NCBI GenBank assembly: GCA_021462845.1 | Contig: JAJTXU010000004.1 | Location: 1 to 52,268 of the forward strand | Origin: Anaerolineales bacterium | GTDB taxonomy: Bacteria; Chloroflexota; Anaerolineae; Anaerolineales; Villigracilaceae | Direction: 5' to 3' | DNA length: 52,268 nucleotides | Part shown: positions 8,757-17,758 of the stretch, piece after piece | Numbering within the stretch: position 1 is the first letter of the stretch | Layout: every line of letters starts with the position of its first letter | Notes under the pieces: model-generated | What the model saw: the letters and a program-made list of their open reading frames with translations, nothing else | Told to the model about the DNA's origin: nothing | Databases searched by the model: none | Program-made: the position numbers and the translations under genes

Positions 8757-9884
8757 ATGTTACGCAACATTTCATGGCGATACTTTGACTTCTGGCTGTT
8801 GGGCGCGGTTGTGCTTGCTACCGCGTTCGGCACTACGATGATCCGTTCCGCGGTGGCGGGGAATGAGGTATTGCTTCCGCTCATCAACCGCCAAATTTAT
8901 TTTGCGCTTGCGGGCTTGGTCCTGATCTTCATCGTTGCGGCGATCGATTACCGTTACTGGATGGCGCTCTACCGCCCGATGTACATCGTTATTCTGTTAT
9001 TCCTGGTCACGCTCACCGGCTTTGGTCAAACCGCATTCGGCGCGCAGCGTTGGTTTCAGGTAGGCGTGTTATTCCTTCAACCGACGGAGTTCGCCAAGAT
9101 CGTAGCGATCCTTGTGTTGGCGCGTTACTTTCAGGCGACTCAAAACCAGCCGCGCGATTTGCGTTGGTTGATCGGCGCGGTTGTTTGGGCGTCTGGCATC
9201 ATTGGATTGATCCTGCTTCAGCCGAATCTCAGCAACGTTGTGGTGCTGAGCGTCATTCTGGGCGCATTGTTATGGTTCAACGGCATGGAAGTGAAGCACG
9301 TCATTATGATCGGAGCGGTTGGGACAATCTCCTTCATCGCTGTTGTAGGCTTGACCGCCGCGGGAATCCGTATTCCATTCTTGCAGGAATATCAGCAGGA
9401 TCGCATTGCGAATTTCATCCTCCCGGAAGAGGACGCTACCTTCGGCGCGACCTATAACGTGCAACAAGCGCTTATCGCCATCGGCTCGGGCGGCGTGACC
9501 GGTCAGGGCTATGGTCATGGCACGCAGACCCAGTTGCGCTTCCTAAAAGTGCGTCACACCGATTTTATTTTCTCCGCGATCTCGGAGGAATTTGGGTTTG
9601 TGGGGGCGATGCTGGTGATCGTCATTATCCTGCTGGTCATTTGGCGGTGTGTGCGCGCCGCGCAAAAGGCGCGCGATGTGGCAGGCATGAACATTGCCTA
9701 CGGTGTGGCGATCTTGATCTTTTTTCAAGGCATGGTCAACATTGGGGTAAACTTGAACATCGTGCCAGTGTCGGGCTTGCCGCTTCCGTTCATCAGTTAC
9801 GGAGGCAGTGGTCTTACTTCATTGATGCTCGGCATCGGGCTTGTAGAAAGCGTTGCCATGAGGTTCAGGCAATTGGAGTTTTAG
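8757..9884 (+). CDS. rodA: RodA peptidoglycan polymerase (SEDS family)
   Basis: A 375-residue SEDS glycosyltransferase with about ten TM helices. It polymerises lipid II with PBP2 during elongation. Family motifs: FGAQRWFQVGVLFLQPTEFAK (about 91-110), the extracellular loop holding QQALIAIGSGGVTGQGYGHG, HTDFIFSAISEEFGF and the C-terminal PLPFISYGGSGL. RodA rather than FtsW is favoured by its neighbourhood (mre, PBP2) and N-terminal WRYFDFWLLG. Confidence 0.93.
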   Translation: MLRNISWRYFDFWLLGAVVLATAFGTTMIRSAVAGNEVLLPLINRQIYFALAGLVLIFIVAAIDYRYWMALYRPMYIVILLFLVTLTGFGQTAFGAQRWFQVGVLFLQPTEFAKIVAILVLARYFQATQNQPRDLRWLIGAVVWASGIIGLILLQPNLSNVVVLSVILGALLWFNGMEVKHVIMIGAVGTISFIAVVGLTAAGIRIPFLQEYQQDRIANFILPEEDATFGATYNVQQALIAIGSGGVTGQGYGHGTQTQLRFLKVRHTDFIFSAISEEFGFVGAMLVIVIILLVIWRCVRAAQKARDVAGMNIAYGVAILIFFQGMVNIGVNLNIVPVSGLPLPFISYGGSGLTSLMLGIGLVESVAMRFRQLEF

Positions 9885-9892
9885 TTATTTGA

Positions 9893-9950
9893 GCCACAGA
9901 GAGCACAGATTTTTCTCAGAGTTCTCTGCGATCTCTGTGGTGAAGACGTT
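9893..9950. repeat. CACAGAG-type palindromic repeat
   Basis: GCCACAGAGAGCACAGA and TCTCTGCGATCTCTGTGG flank a short centre. Related CACAGAG words recur at 51704-51805. It sits between rodA and gltX and ends just before the gltX ribosome-binding site (GGAGG at 9953-9957). Confidence 0.6.
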
Positions 9951-9964
9951 GTGGAGGATTTTCA

Positions 9965-11455
9965 TTGAAACCAGCACGCACACGCATGGCGCCATCGCCA
10001 ACAGGAAGATTTCATCTCGGAAGCGCGCGCACCGCGCTCTTCGATTATCTGCTCGCGCGCAAAACGGGCGGACAATTCATTTTGCGCCTCGAAGATACCG
10101 ACCAAAAGCGATTCGTTGAAGGTTCGGAAGAAGAGATCATGCGCAGTCTTGACTGGCTTGGCATCACTCCCGATGAAAGCCCGCTTCATGGCGGGACCTT
10201 CGGACCGTATCGCCAAACCGAGCGGCGCGACCTCTATCAGCAACGCGCGAACGAACTCGTGCAAAAGGGATCTGCGTATCCCTGCTTCTGTTCGCCTGAG
10301 CGACTCGATCAATCGCGCAAAGAGCAGGAGTCGCGGAAGGTAGATCGCGTTCGGTATGATGGTCTGTGCCGCGCGCTTGACCCAAGCGATGCCGCGAAGC
10401 GCGTTGCCAGCGGCGAAAAATATGTGATTCGATTCAAAATGTCCCATGAAGGCGCGACGACCGCGCACGATCATTTACGCGGCGATATCGTGACCGAAAA
10501 CAAGTATCTTGATGATACGGTCATCCTGAAATCCGATGGGTTGCCAACGTATCATCTCGCCGCAATGGTAGACGACCACGAAATGGAAATCACGCACGTT
10601 TTACGCGGTTCAGAGTGGTTGCCGTCATTTCCGCTTCATGTGAACATCGTCCGCGCATTTGGGTGGGATGAGCCGGTGTGGATTCATCTTTCCATTTTCC
10701 TCAAGCCAAGCGGCAAGGGCAAGATGAGCAAGCGCGAATCTGCCGAAGCGATGAAGGATGGTCATTCCATTTTTGTGGATGATTTCAAGGGATTGGGCTA
10801 CACACCCGAAGGCGTGCTGAATTGGATCGCGTTGATGGGATGGGGTGTCGCAGAAGACGATGTGATGTCCCTCGATGAGATGATCCAACGCTTCAGCATT
10901 GATACATTGACTCCCTCGCCCGCGGCGATCAACTTTCAGAAGTTGGACCATTTCAATGGGACTCACATCCGCTTGTTGACGACCGAGGATCTGTCAGCGA
11001 GGATCAAGCCGTATTTTGTTGCGGCAGGCTTACCCGTCGAAGATGAAGCGTTGATGAAGATCACGCCGCTCATCCGCGAGCGACTCGTCACATTGGATGA
11101 TTGTCTCGCGTTTGCGAGTTTCTTCTTCAAGGAGGACGTGTCGCCGAATCCAGATGAATTGATCGCCAAGGGACTCGATGCGAAGCAATCCGCTGAGATC
11201 GCCAAGAAGTGTTTAGAAATTTTATCTGCGTTGTCTGATATTTCACATCAAGTCACCGAGCCGCCGATGCGCGCGTATGTTGAGTCGGCGGGACTCAATG
11301 CGAATCAAGTCTTCGGTATCTTGCGCGTGGCAGTGACGGGACAAAAGGTCAGCCCGCCGTTGTTTGAAAGCATGGAGATCATCGGGCGCGAAAAAGTATT
11401 GTCGCGCTTGCGGAATGCGATAACGAGTTTGGAAAACATGAACATGTCGCCCTGA
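9965..11455 (+). CDS. gltX: Glutamyl-tRNA synthetase
   Basis: A 496-residue class I synthetase that charges tRNA-Glu. HIGH-type motif MAPSPTGRFHLGSARTALFDY in pieces at about 8-28 (HLGS), GLPTYHLAAMVDDHEMEITHVLRG in the Rossmann fold, and KMSKR at about 251-255. Start is TTG, fixed by GGAGG 7 nt upstream. The C-terminus (MSP-stop) is written by the first bases of a dispersed repeat (ATGTCGCCCTGAG), so the repeat appears to have supplied the stop codon. Confidence 0.96.
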   Translation: MKPARTRMAPSPTGRFHLGSARTALFDYLLARKTGGQFILRLEDTDQKRFVEGSEEEIMRSLDWLGITPDESPLHGGTFGPYRQTERRDLYQQRANELVQKGSAYPCFCSPERLDQSRKEQESRKVDRVRYDGLCRALDPSDAAKRVASGEKYVIRFKMSHEGATTAHDHLRGDIVTENKYLDDTVILKSDGLPTYHLAAMVDDHEMEITHVLRGSEWLPSFPLHVNIVRAFGWDEPVWIHLSIFLKPSGKGKMSKRESAEAMKDGHSIFVDDFKGLGYTPEGVLNWIALMGWGVAEDDVMSLDEMIQRFSIDTLTPSPAAINFQKLDHFNGTHIRLLTTEDLSARIKPYFVAAGLPVEDEALMKITPLIRERLVTLDDCLAFASFFFKEDVSPNPDELIAKGLDAKQSAEIAKKCLEILSALSDISHQVTEPPMRAYVESAGLNANQVFGILRVAVTGQKVSPPLFESMEIIGREKVLSRLRNAITSLENMNMSP

Positions 11456-11527
11456 GCGTTAGCGAAGGGTCTCTGCTGTCAAATAAGAGACTCTTCGGTC
11501 GCAACAAACGCTCCCTCAGAGTGACAT
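11444..11527. repeat. CCCTGAGCG-family palindromic repeat, copy 1
   Basis: Starts ATGTCGCCCTGAGCG and ends CTCAGAGTGACAT, near-complementary ends around GGGTCTC and AGACTCTTCG words. Copies of the same family lie at about 35168-35241 and 44361-44455. It overlaps the gltX stop codon. Confidence 0.75.
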
Positions 11528-11576
11528 GAATGCTGTTATACTTTTGAATATCAATTCACAGAAAGGAATTTTTATC

Positions 11577-12284
11577 ATGACGCAAAAATCAGGAGCAACA
11601 CGGAAGGCGCGAGTTCCAAGTAACGCGGCGAAATCGTCCGCGAAAGGCGGCGCGGACTTATCCGCATTGTTCGGGGTGGCGGCGAAAGCGCTTGCCGCGA
11701 ATCAAGGCGCGTTGAATCAAGCGGACGCGCACAACGGCAATCACGGCGATAACATGGTGCAGATGTTCAACATGCTCACACAGGTGATGGGCGAACAGAA
11801 AGGCGCGTCGCCTTCACAGCAGTTGAGCAATGCCAGCCAATATCTTCAACAACACGCCAGAAGCGGATCGTCCCAAGTGTACGCGCAGGGACTCGCGCAA
11901 GCCGCGCAACAATTTCAGGGACAGAAATCCATTAATCAGGATAACGCGATGATGCTGGTACAGTCGCTTCTCGGCGGAGGACAACCTGCTCCGCAACAAC
12001 AAATGGGCGGCGGCGCGGATTTGCTCGGTTCGCTTCTCGGCGCGGTGACTCAATCACAACAGCCGCAAAGTCAGCAAGACAGCGGCATTGACGCGGGCGA
12101 CTTGCTCAACGCGGGCATGGCGTTCATGAATGCCAAGAATCAAGGACAGGATAATCTGCAAGCGGGCCTCAGCGCGTTGATGGCGGCTGGTCCGCTCGGG
12201 CAAAGTTCTCATCGCCAGCAATCGGGTCAGGTTGTTGGGAACGCGCTGTTACAGGCGATCTCTGCGATGGCTACGAAGAAGTAA
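11577..12284 (+). CDS. Gln/Ala/Gly-rich protein of unknown function
   Basis: A 235-residue protein I do not recognise. It has a basic N-terminus (TQKSGATRKARVPSNAAKSS), repeated short A/Q/G helices such as QLSNASQYLQQHARSG, GADLLGSLLGAV and DAGDLLNAGMAF, and no TM helix or signal peptide. The repeated LL(G)xGxAFM pattern suggests a helical domain loosely like DUF937/YidB-type proteins, but that is weak. Start ATG 11577 is chosen over 11526 because AAGGA lies about 9 nt before it. It stands alone and is closed by a strong terminator. Confidence 0.6.
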   Translation: MTQKSGATRKARVPSNAAKSSAKGGADLSALFGVAAKALAANQGALNQADAHNGNHGDNMVQMFNMLTQVMGEQKGASPSQQLSNASQYLQQHARSGSSQVYAQGLAQAAQQFQGQKSINQDNAMMLVQSLLGGGQPAPQQQMGGGADLLGSLLGAVTQSQQPQSQQDSGIDAGDLLNAGMAFMNAKNQGQDNLQAGLSALMAAGPLGQSSHRQQSGQVVGNALLQAISAMATKK

Positions 12285-12300
12285 AGATAGTTTGCAAAAT

Positions 12301-12341
12301 GAACATCCGCTCGTTCGCTTGGACGAGCGGATGTTTTTATT
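12301..12341. terminator. Bidirectional intrinsic terminator
   Basis: ACATCCGCTCGT pairs exactly with ACGAGCGGATGT, followed by TTTTTATT on the plus strand and preceded by an A-rich stretch for the minus strand. It separates the plus-strand protein gene from convergent lysK, whose stop lies inside it at 12337. Confidence 0.85.
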
Positions 12342-13377
12342 GGTGTGTAAGTTTGTGTAGCGTGTTCGTTAATACGCTCACCGCCCGCGCATACTCTTCC
12401 AATTCAATATGCTCATTCGGCGTGTGATCCAAACTCGAGTCGCCTGGACCATACACCACGGCTGGACATTTCCACACAGGCGCGACGATGTTCAAATCCG
12501 CAGTGCCTGTTTTATAGACGAAGCGCGGCTCTCCGCCCTGTGACCTGATTCCGCTTAAGAAGCTTCGTACTAGCGGAGTGTTTTTCTCACATCCCCAGGC
12601 AGGGATGGCGAATCCCGTCCGCTCCAAGTGACAGTCACCTATGATTTCGTTTAACTTTTTATACCAATCTTCTGGCGAAACATCCACAGGCAAGCGGACT
12701 CCAACTTTCAGAGTCGCCGTTTGCTCAAAGCCATCTTGGCTTGAGTCAATGCCGCGTAAAGTTAATAACAACTGATCAAAGACGCGCTTTTTATCCTCAT
12801 TGAATCCATTCACATAGGCTTTGATTTTCAACCACACATCCACCGCCGCTTCTGCCGCGGTCTCTTCGCCGCTGGCGGTATGCGCCTGCTCGCGCTTGAC
12901 GATCACATTCGCCCACGCGCTGCCTTTATATCCAAGCGCGATTCGATCCCAATGATTCGGCTCGCCGATGATCGCAAAGTCTGGCTTATATTGCGTCACA
13001 ACAAAACGCGCCCCTTCCGAATCTCTTTCCTCTTCCACCGCGCCAATGACGACAAACTGCCATCCGTCTTTCGCGCCGACCTTCGCCACCGCATCCACAA
13101 AACACGCCAGCGGACCTTTCGCATCCACCGCGCCGCGCCCGTAGAGCAAGTCGGCGACTTGCTCTACCTTAATTTCACCCAACACCGTATCAATATGCCC
13201 AAGCAAAACAACTTGCTTCTCCCCGCTTCCCATCACGCCCACGGCGTTGCCCGCTTCATCTATAAACGATTCGCCATAGCCTAGCGACTTCATCCGCTCG
13301 ACCAACCATTCAACAGCCCCCCGCTCGCTTCCCGAAGGGCTGTATTGCGAAACGAGTCCGATTAAAGTATCGCTCAT
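12337..13377 (-). CDS. lysK: [LysW]-lysine / [LysW]-ornithine hydrolase
   Basis: A 346-residue M20-family metallohydrolase. It releases lysine (or ornithine) from the LysW carrier in the last step of the AAA pathway. Metal-site motifs: LLGHIDTVLG (His/Asp about 58-60), YGRGAVDAKGPLACF (Asp), GAVEEERDSEGA (catalytic Glu-Glu), GEPNHWDRIALGYKG and the C-terminal GPGDSSLDHTPNEHIE (His). This set fits LysK/ArgE-like enzymes; the LysW context decides the call. It is the last gene of the minus-strand argG operon and ends in the terminator at 12301. Confidence 0.9.
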   Translation of the reverse strand: MSDTLIGLVSQYSPSGSERGAVEWLVERMKSLGYGESFIDEAGNAVGVMGSGEKQVVLLGHIDTVLGEIKVEQVADLLYGRGAVDAKGPLACFVDAVAKVGAKDGWQFVVIGAVEEERDSEGARFVVTQYKPDFAIIGEPNHWDRIALGYKGSAWANVIVKREQAHTASGEETAAEAAVDVWLKIKAYVNGFNEDKKRVFDQLLLTLRGIDSSQDGFEQTATLKVGVRLPVDVSPEDWYKKLNEIIGDCHLERTGFAIPAWGCEKNTPLVRSFLSGIRSQGGEPRFVYKTGTADLNIVAPVWKCPAVVYGPGDSSLDHTPNEHIELEEYARAVSVLTNTLHKLTHQ

Positions 13378-13388
13378 TGCGAATCTAT

Positions 13389-13440
13389 GACCATTGACCG
13401 CAGACCGTTGACCATCGTCTATTGTCCATCGTCCATCGTC
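13389..13440. repeat. CCATCGTCC / TTGACC word repeat at the lysJ 3' end
   Basis: Short words ACCATTGACC, ACCGTTGACCATCG and CCATCGTCCATCGTC follow one another. On the minus strand they write the last LysJ residues (MDDGQ) and its TAG stop, so this repeat lies partly in coding sequence. Confidence 0.6.
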
Positions 13441-14600
13441 ATCGCCAGCACTTCCGTCAACGCATCCACCAAATGATCCAACTGCTCATAAGTGATCACC
13501 AACGGCGGCAATAAGCGGATCACGGTCATGCCCGCATTCAACGCGATGATATTCGCCTCCTGCAACGCCTTGATATATGGCGCAACCTTTTGCTTCATCT
13601 CAATCCCAACCATTAATCCAAGCCCGCGAATCTCGCGGATGTTTGGAGATTGAATCGCTTTCAACTTCTCCATCAGATACTTGCCCTTCTCTTCCGACTG
13701 GCGGGGCAAATCTTCTTCCGTGATAACATCCAACGCCGCATTCGCCGCCGCGCACGAAAGCGGATTTCCGCCAAACGTGGAGCCGTGAATGCCAGGCACA
13801 AGGTTCTTGACGTTCTTCCCAATCAACAACGCGCCCATCGGCACGCCGCCCGCCAATGACTTGGCGCAACACAACAAATCTGGCGTGATGCCAAAATGCT
13901 CAATCGCAAAAAACTTTCCCGTGCGCCCAAAGCCTGTTTGGATTTCATCCACGATCAACAACGCGCCGCGTTCGTCGCAAATTCTGCGCGCCGCTTGCAC
14001 ATATTCAATCGTTGCAGGATACACGCCGCCTTCGCCTTGTACCATTTCCAAAATCACCGCCGCAGTTTCTTCATTGACCGCCTTATCCAACGCTTCGATA
14101 TTGTTATACGCTACATGACTAAAGCCAGGCACGAGCGGCTCAAAGCCTTCGCGATATTTTTTATTGTACGTTGCGGATAACGAACCATATGTTCGTCCAT
14201 GAAAAGCGCGCATCGCCGCGACAATATTTTTTCTGCCAGTGGAGATACGCGCAAACTTGAACGCCGCCTCCACCGATTCCGTCCCAGAGTTACACAAAAA
14301 GACTCGATCCAAGCCATCTACTAATGAAGTAATTTTTTTCATCAACAGGGCGCGTTGATCGTTCGGAAACGACTCAAACAAAGTGATCAGCGTATTCGCC
14401 TGCTTATAGATCGCCTCGGCAACTTTCGGGTGAGCATGACCGAGATTCGCAACGCCATGCCCAGACGAACAATCTAAATATTCTTTTCCGTCGGCATCGT
14501 ACAACAACGCGCCTTGTCCGCGCACAATTGCAAATTGCTGTTTGGCATACGTTCCCGAAGCATGTTCATTTTCGATTGCAACAATTTCATTCGTGTTCAT
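13419..14600 (-). CDS. lysJ: [LysW]-aminoadipate semialdehyde / glutamate semialdehyde aminotransferase
   Basis: A 393-residue class III PLP aminotransferase. It converts the LysW-bound semialdehyde to LysW-lysine or LysW-ornithine. Visible motifs: SGHGVANLGHAHPKV, FCNSGTESVEAAFKFAR-type CNSGTESVEAA, LIVDEIQTGFGRTGKFF (PLP Asp) and CAKSLAGGVPMGA (Schiff-base Lys in AKS). It is also similar to ArgD; the LysW context argues for a shared Lys/Arg role. It overlaps lysZ by 4 bp. The final residues MDDGQ are repeat-derived. Confidence 0.92.
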   Translation of the reverse strand: MNTNEIVAIENEHASGTYAKQQFAIVRGQGALLYDADGKEYLDCSSGHGVANLGHAHPKVAEAIYKQANTLITLFESFPNDQRALLMKKITSLVDGLDRVFLCNSGTESVEAAFKFARISTGRKNIVAAMRAFHGRTYGSLSATYNKKYREGFEPLVPGFSHVAYNNIEALDKAVNEETAAVILEMVQGEGGVYPATIEYVQAARRICDERGALLIVDEIQTGFGRTGKFFAIEHFGITPDLLCCAKSLAGGVPMGALLIGKNVKNLVPGIHGSTFGGNPLSCAAANAALDVITEEDLPRQSEEKGKYLMEKLKAIQSPNIREIRGLGLMVGIEMKQKVAPYIKALQEANIIALNAGMTVIRLLPPLVITYEQLDHLVDALTEVLAMTMDDGQ

Positions 14601-15406
14601 TGGATCACTGTTCCATTTCCTGCCAAAGCATTTGAGATTGGATTTTGAATGCGACCGTCCGCAATGATGACGCGACTCACGCCGCCTTTCAGCGCTTCTT
14701 CCGCGCCTAACACTTTTTTCTTCATGCGACCTTGCGCCGCCTCACTCGCCGCTGATAGTTGACTCTGCGGCAGTTGCCGAATGAGCGTTGACTCGTCTGG
14801 AAAGTTTTTCATCAGCCCAGGCACCGCCGTGAGCAACAAGAGATTCTCCGCCTTCAAAGCGGATGCGACCATTGCCGCCGCGCGATCCGCGTCCACGTTC
14901 AACGCCTCGCCTTTTTCGCTAACCGCCACTGGCGCAATCACGGGCAGGTAGCCCATATCTAAAAGCGCCGATAACAAATTACCATTTACCTGTTCTATCT
15001 TCCCCGTGTAATCATCACGGATAATTTTCCGTTTGCCATTTTCAATACTCTGAACGGATTCTTTTCGCACGGCTTGCATCAACTTGCCGTCGAGTCCGCA
15101 CAGCCCAAAGGCATCGACTCCCAGCATCTGCAACTGTTCGGTTAGCAAAGAATTGACTTTTCCATTGACCGCCATCAAAAAGATTTCAAGCGTTTTCCGA
15201 TCCGTATATCTTGACGTATAACCCGAAGGCGAAGTGATCATCTTCGGCGGCGCGCCCAACCCCTCGCCCAGCGCATTTGCCTCAGCCGAACCGCCATGCA
15301 CAAAAACGAGGCGTTTGCCTTGACTCAATAATTCTTTCGCATCGGCGCAGATCGCGGAAAAATCCACGCCCTCCGTGCCGCCTAACTTTACAACTGTAAT
15401 ATCCAT
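14597..15406 (-). CDS. lysZ: [LysW]-aminoadipate / [LysW]-glutamate kinase
   Basis: A 269-residue amino-acid kinase of the ArgB/LysZ type. It phosphorylates the carrier-bound side-chain carboxylate. N-terminal VVKLGGTEG, FVHGGSAEANALGEGL and the ADRAAAMVASALKAENLLLLTAVPG nucleotide-site region (quoted in parts) are visible. The open frame extends to 15529 through an ATGCAGAAT repeat, which is not coding. The ATG at 15406 has GGAG 7 nt upstream and the family N-terminus. It overlaps lysJ by 4 bp. Confidence 0.92.
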   Translation of the reverse strand: MDITVVKLGGTEGVDFSAICADAKELLSQGKRLVFVHGGSAEANALGEGLGAPPKMITSPSGYTSRYTDRKTLEIFLMAVNGKVNSLLTEQLQMLGVDAFGLCGLDGKLMQAVRKESVQSIENGKRKIIRDDYTGKIEQVNGNLLSALLDMGYLPVIAPVAVSEKGEALNVDADRAAAMVASALKAENLLLLTAVPGLMKNFPDESTLIRQLPQSQLSAASEAAQGRMKKKVLGAEEALKGGVSRVIIADGRIQNPISNALAGNGTVIQ

Positions 15407-15410
15407 AAGT

Positions 15411-15484
15411 TCTCCAGAAAATGAAGAAGTCAAAATGCAGAATGAAGAATTTAATGCCATTATTCTGCATTCATCATTCTGCAT
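15411..15484. repeat. ATGCAGAAT word repeat between lysY and lysZ
   Basis: Words AAATGCAGAATGAAGAA and TTCTGCATTCATCATTCTGCATTCTAA form a loose palindrome. The lysY stop TAG at 15486-15488 directly adjoins it. One of at least seven copies in this locus. Confidence 0.7.
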
Positions 15485-15485
15485 T

Positions 15486-16526
15486 CTAAATTGGGTGAAG
15501 CCCCATAAACTCCAACCCCAGCGACTCATCCCAGCCCAGCATCAAGTTCATGCACTGCACCGCCGAACCAGACGCGCCTTTCATCAAATTATCAATCGCG
15601 GACATGGCTACGATGTGACCGTTGCTTTCATCCAATTCAAAGCCTAAATCCGCATAGTTTGAGCCAGCCAAAATCTTCGGCTCAGGGACGCGATAAATGC
15701 CGCGCTGTTCTTTGACCACGCGAATAAACGGGTTTTCGTTCGCCGCCGCTCTATAGGCTTTCCACAAATCTTTGGTCGCCGTACCAGCCTTCACCTTGGC
15801 ATGAGCCGTCGCCAACACGCCGCGCACCAAATCCACAGCGGTCATCGTCAACGAAATGCGCGAAGCGTCCACGCCCATTTCCTGAATCACCTCCGCCGTG
15901 TGGCGGTGACCAAAAGCCGAAAACGTGCGGATCACATTTGCGCGTTCCGCATGAAGCGAGCCAGAGTTCCCTTCCGCGCCGCCCTCGGACGAACCGACTT
16001 TAATTTCAATAAAAATTGGAGAGGATAAATCTAATAAATCCGCTTTGATTAAAGGAAGCAACGCAAGATTGCTCGCAGTGGCATTACACCCCACGCCGCT
16101 GATGTAATTTGCGTTCGCCATTTCCGCGCGATGCAGTTCGGGCAAACCATACACAAATTTGTTCAACCATTCGGGCGCGGCATGTTTTTCTCCATACCAT
16201 TGCTCGTAAAAATTCGCGTCGCGCAAACGGAAGTCTGCCGAGAGATCAATAATTTTCGCGCCAAGTTTTGCATACGCTTCGATATTTTTTTGCGCCTGAC
16301 CATGCGGTTGCGCCAAAAATAAAACGTCAACAGATTCCAATTGCGATGGATCGCTGAATTTCAATTGCGTGCGCTTTCTCAAATTGGGATGCGTCTGATA
16401 CACATACTCGCCCACCCGCGAACGCGATGTGACTTGCTTGATTTCAACATTGGGATGACCCAGCAATAACCGAATCAACTCGCCGCCGCCATATCCCGAA
16501 CCGCCGATAATCGAAACTGTAACCAT
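15486..16526 (-). CDS. lysY: [LysW]-aminoadipyl / glutamyl phosphate reductase
   Basis: A 346-residue NADPH-dependent reductase of the ArgC/LysY type. Rossmann motif GGSGYGGGELIRLLLGHP at the N-terminus, catalytic cysteine in SGVGCNATASNLALLPL, and the AERANVIRTFSAFGHRHTAEV region typical of the LysY subgroup (ArgC has a histidine-rich loop here too). It makes the carrier-bound semialdehyde. ATG 16526 is preferred to TTG 16529: GGAGG lies 8 nt before the ATG. The stop is written where the intergenic repeat begins. Confidence 0.93.
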   Translation of the reverse strand: MVTVSIIGGSGYGGGELIRLLLGHPNVEIKQVTSRSRVGEYVYQTHPNLRKRTQLKFSDPSQLESVDVLFLAQPHGQAQKNIEAYAKLGAKIIDLSADFRLRDANFYEQWYGEKHAAPEWLNKFVYGLPELHRAEMANANYISGVGCNATASNLALLPLIKADLLDLSSPIFIEIKVGSSEGGAEGNSGSLHAERANVIRTFSAFGHRHTAEVIQEMGVDASRISLTMTAVDLVRGVLATAHAKVKAGTATKDLWKAYRAAANENPFIRVVKEQRGIYRVPEPKILAGSNYADLGFELDESNGHIVAMSAIDNLMKGASGSAVQCMNLMLGWDESLGLEFMGLHPI

Positions 16527-16590
16527 CAATAATTCCTCCGTTTATATCCGTGAATCCGTTTTAGAGTCCGTTTATAACTTGCTCTGATCG

Positions 16591-17565
16591 TCAGGCAACC
16601 CCAAACAGCCGCGCCAAGATCGCCTTTTGAGCATGAAGCCTGTTATGCGCCTGCGGAAAAATAGCGGACTGTAAACCGTCCGCGACTTCATCGGTCAATT
16701 CGTGATTGCGATGCGCGGGCAAACAGTGCATTACGATCGCATCGTTCTCCGCCTCGCTCACCAACTGCTGATTGACTTGATATTCTGCAAACGTTTCTTC
16801 GCGTTTGGCAGTTTCTTCTTCCTGCCCCATGCTGGTCCATGTATCGGTATAGATCACGTTCGCGCCTTTCACAGCGTCATGCGGATTGTTATGGAAACAA
16901 ATCTCCGCGCCTGTTTCATTTGCAATTTGCTTCGCCGATTCAATTGCGTTCGCATCCATTTCATATCCAAGAGGATTCGCAATCGTAAAATTCCAGCCGA
17001 GTTTCGCGCAGACATGCATCAATGAAACCGCCACATTATTTCCATCGCCGATAAACGTGACATTCAAACCCCTGACTTTACCAAACTTTTCCTGAATTGT
17101 TAATGCATCGGCTAACGCTTGGCATGGATGGTTGTAATCGGTGAGTCCATTGATCACAGGCACGCTCGACCATTTGGCTAACTCAATGATATGTTCATGT
17201 TCAAAAACGCGCGCCATAATCCCTTGCACATAACCCGATAAGACCCGCGCCACATCCGCAATCGATTCACGCTTGCCGAGTCCGATCTCTGCGGGCGAAA
17301 GATACAGCGCGTGACCGCCCAAATGTTGCATCGCCATCTCAAACGAAACGCGCGTGCGTAAACTTGGCTTCTGAAACACCATCGCCAACGCCTTGCCCTT
17401 CAACAGCGGATCATTCCCGCCGTTGAAATATTCCTTCTTCAAATCAAGCGCCAGGTCTAACAACTCCTGCGTCTCTGCCGAAGAAAGATCGGCGATGTGC
17501 AAAAAATCTTTTTTCGTTATAAATTTCGGGCTTACAGCCACTTGCATTTCTTGAACATTCATCAT
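16591..17565 (-). CDS. argF: Ornithine carbamoyltransferase
   Basis: A 324-residue enzyme that makes citrulline from ornithine and carbamoyl phosphate. Carbamoyl-phosphate loop is [11 protein letters not shown] (SLRTR in place of the common STRTR), HPCQALAD is present, and the ornithine-binding [11 protein letters not shown] and [12 protein letters not shown] motifs are intact. Those motifs favour ornithine over other transcarbamylase substrates. Its place among lysW-linked genes shows that this carrier system also feeds arginine. Confidence 0.94.
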   Translation of the reverse strand: MMNVQEMQVAVSPKFITKKDFLHIADLSSAETQELLDLALDLKKEYFNGGNDPLLKGKALAMVFQKPSLRTRVSFEMAMQHLGGHALYLSPAEIGLGKRESIADVARVLSGYVQGIMARVFEHEHIIELAKWSSVPVINGLTDYNHPCQALADALTIQEKFGKVRGLNVTFIGDGNNVAVSLMHVCAKLGWNFTIANPLGYEMDANAIESAKQIANETGAEICFHNNPHDAVKGANVIYTDTWTSMGQEEETAKREETFAEYQVNQQLVSEAENDAIVMHCLPAHRNHELTDEVADGLQSAIFPQAHNRLHAQKAILARLFGVA

Positions 17566-17629
17566 CGCTCCTAAAAATAAACACGCTGGCTCTTTTAGAG
17601 ACTGTTTCTCAACTTCTTTTTTTGAACAC

Positions 17630-17706
17630 GGACTCCACGGATTTCACTGATTTTCACGGAAAAGAGCTTTAAAAAGATTTTTCCGTGTGTTCCGTGAAAT
17701 CCGTGT
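17630..17706. repeat. CCGTGAAATCCGTG palindromic repeat
   Basis: Words ACACGGACTCCACGGATTTCAC and GTGAAATCCGTGTAC oppose each other around a short centre. Related words occur at 16546-16575 and 52195-52268. It occupies the 193-nt gap between argX and argF; I see no promoter or attenuator there. Confidence 0.65.
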
Positions 17707-17758
17707 ACAAAAGAACGGCTTTTAAACTTAATAAACATTCTCTTCGTGTCCTTTGTGT

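Noticed and set aside
15407-15529. N-terminal extension of LysZ
   Set aside because: It is the translated ATGCAGAAT repeat; the kinase motif and GGAG point to 15406.
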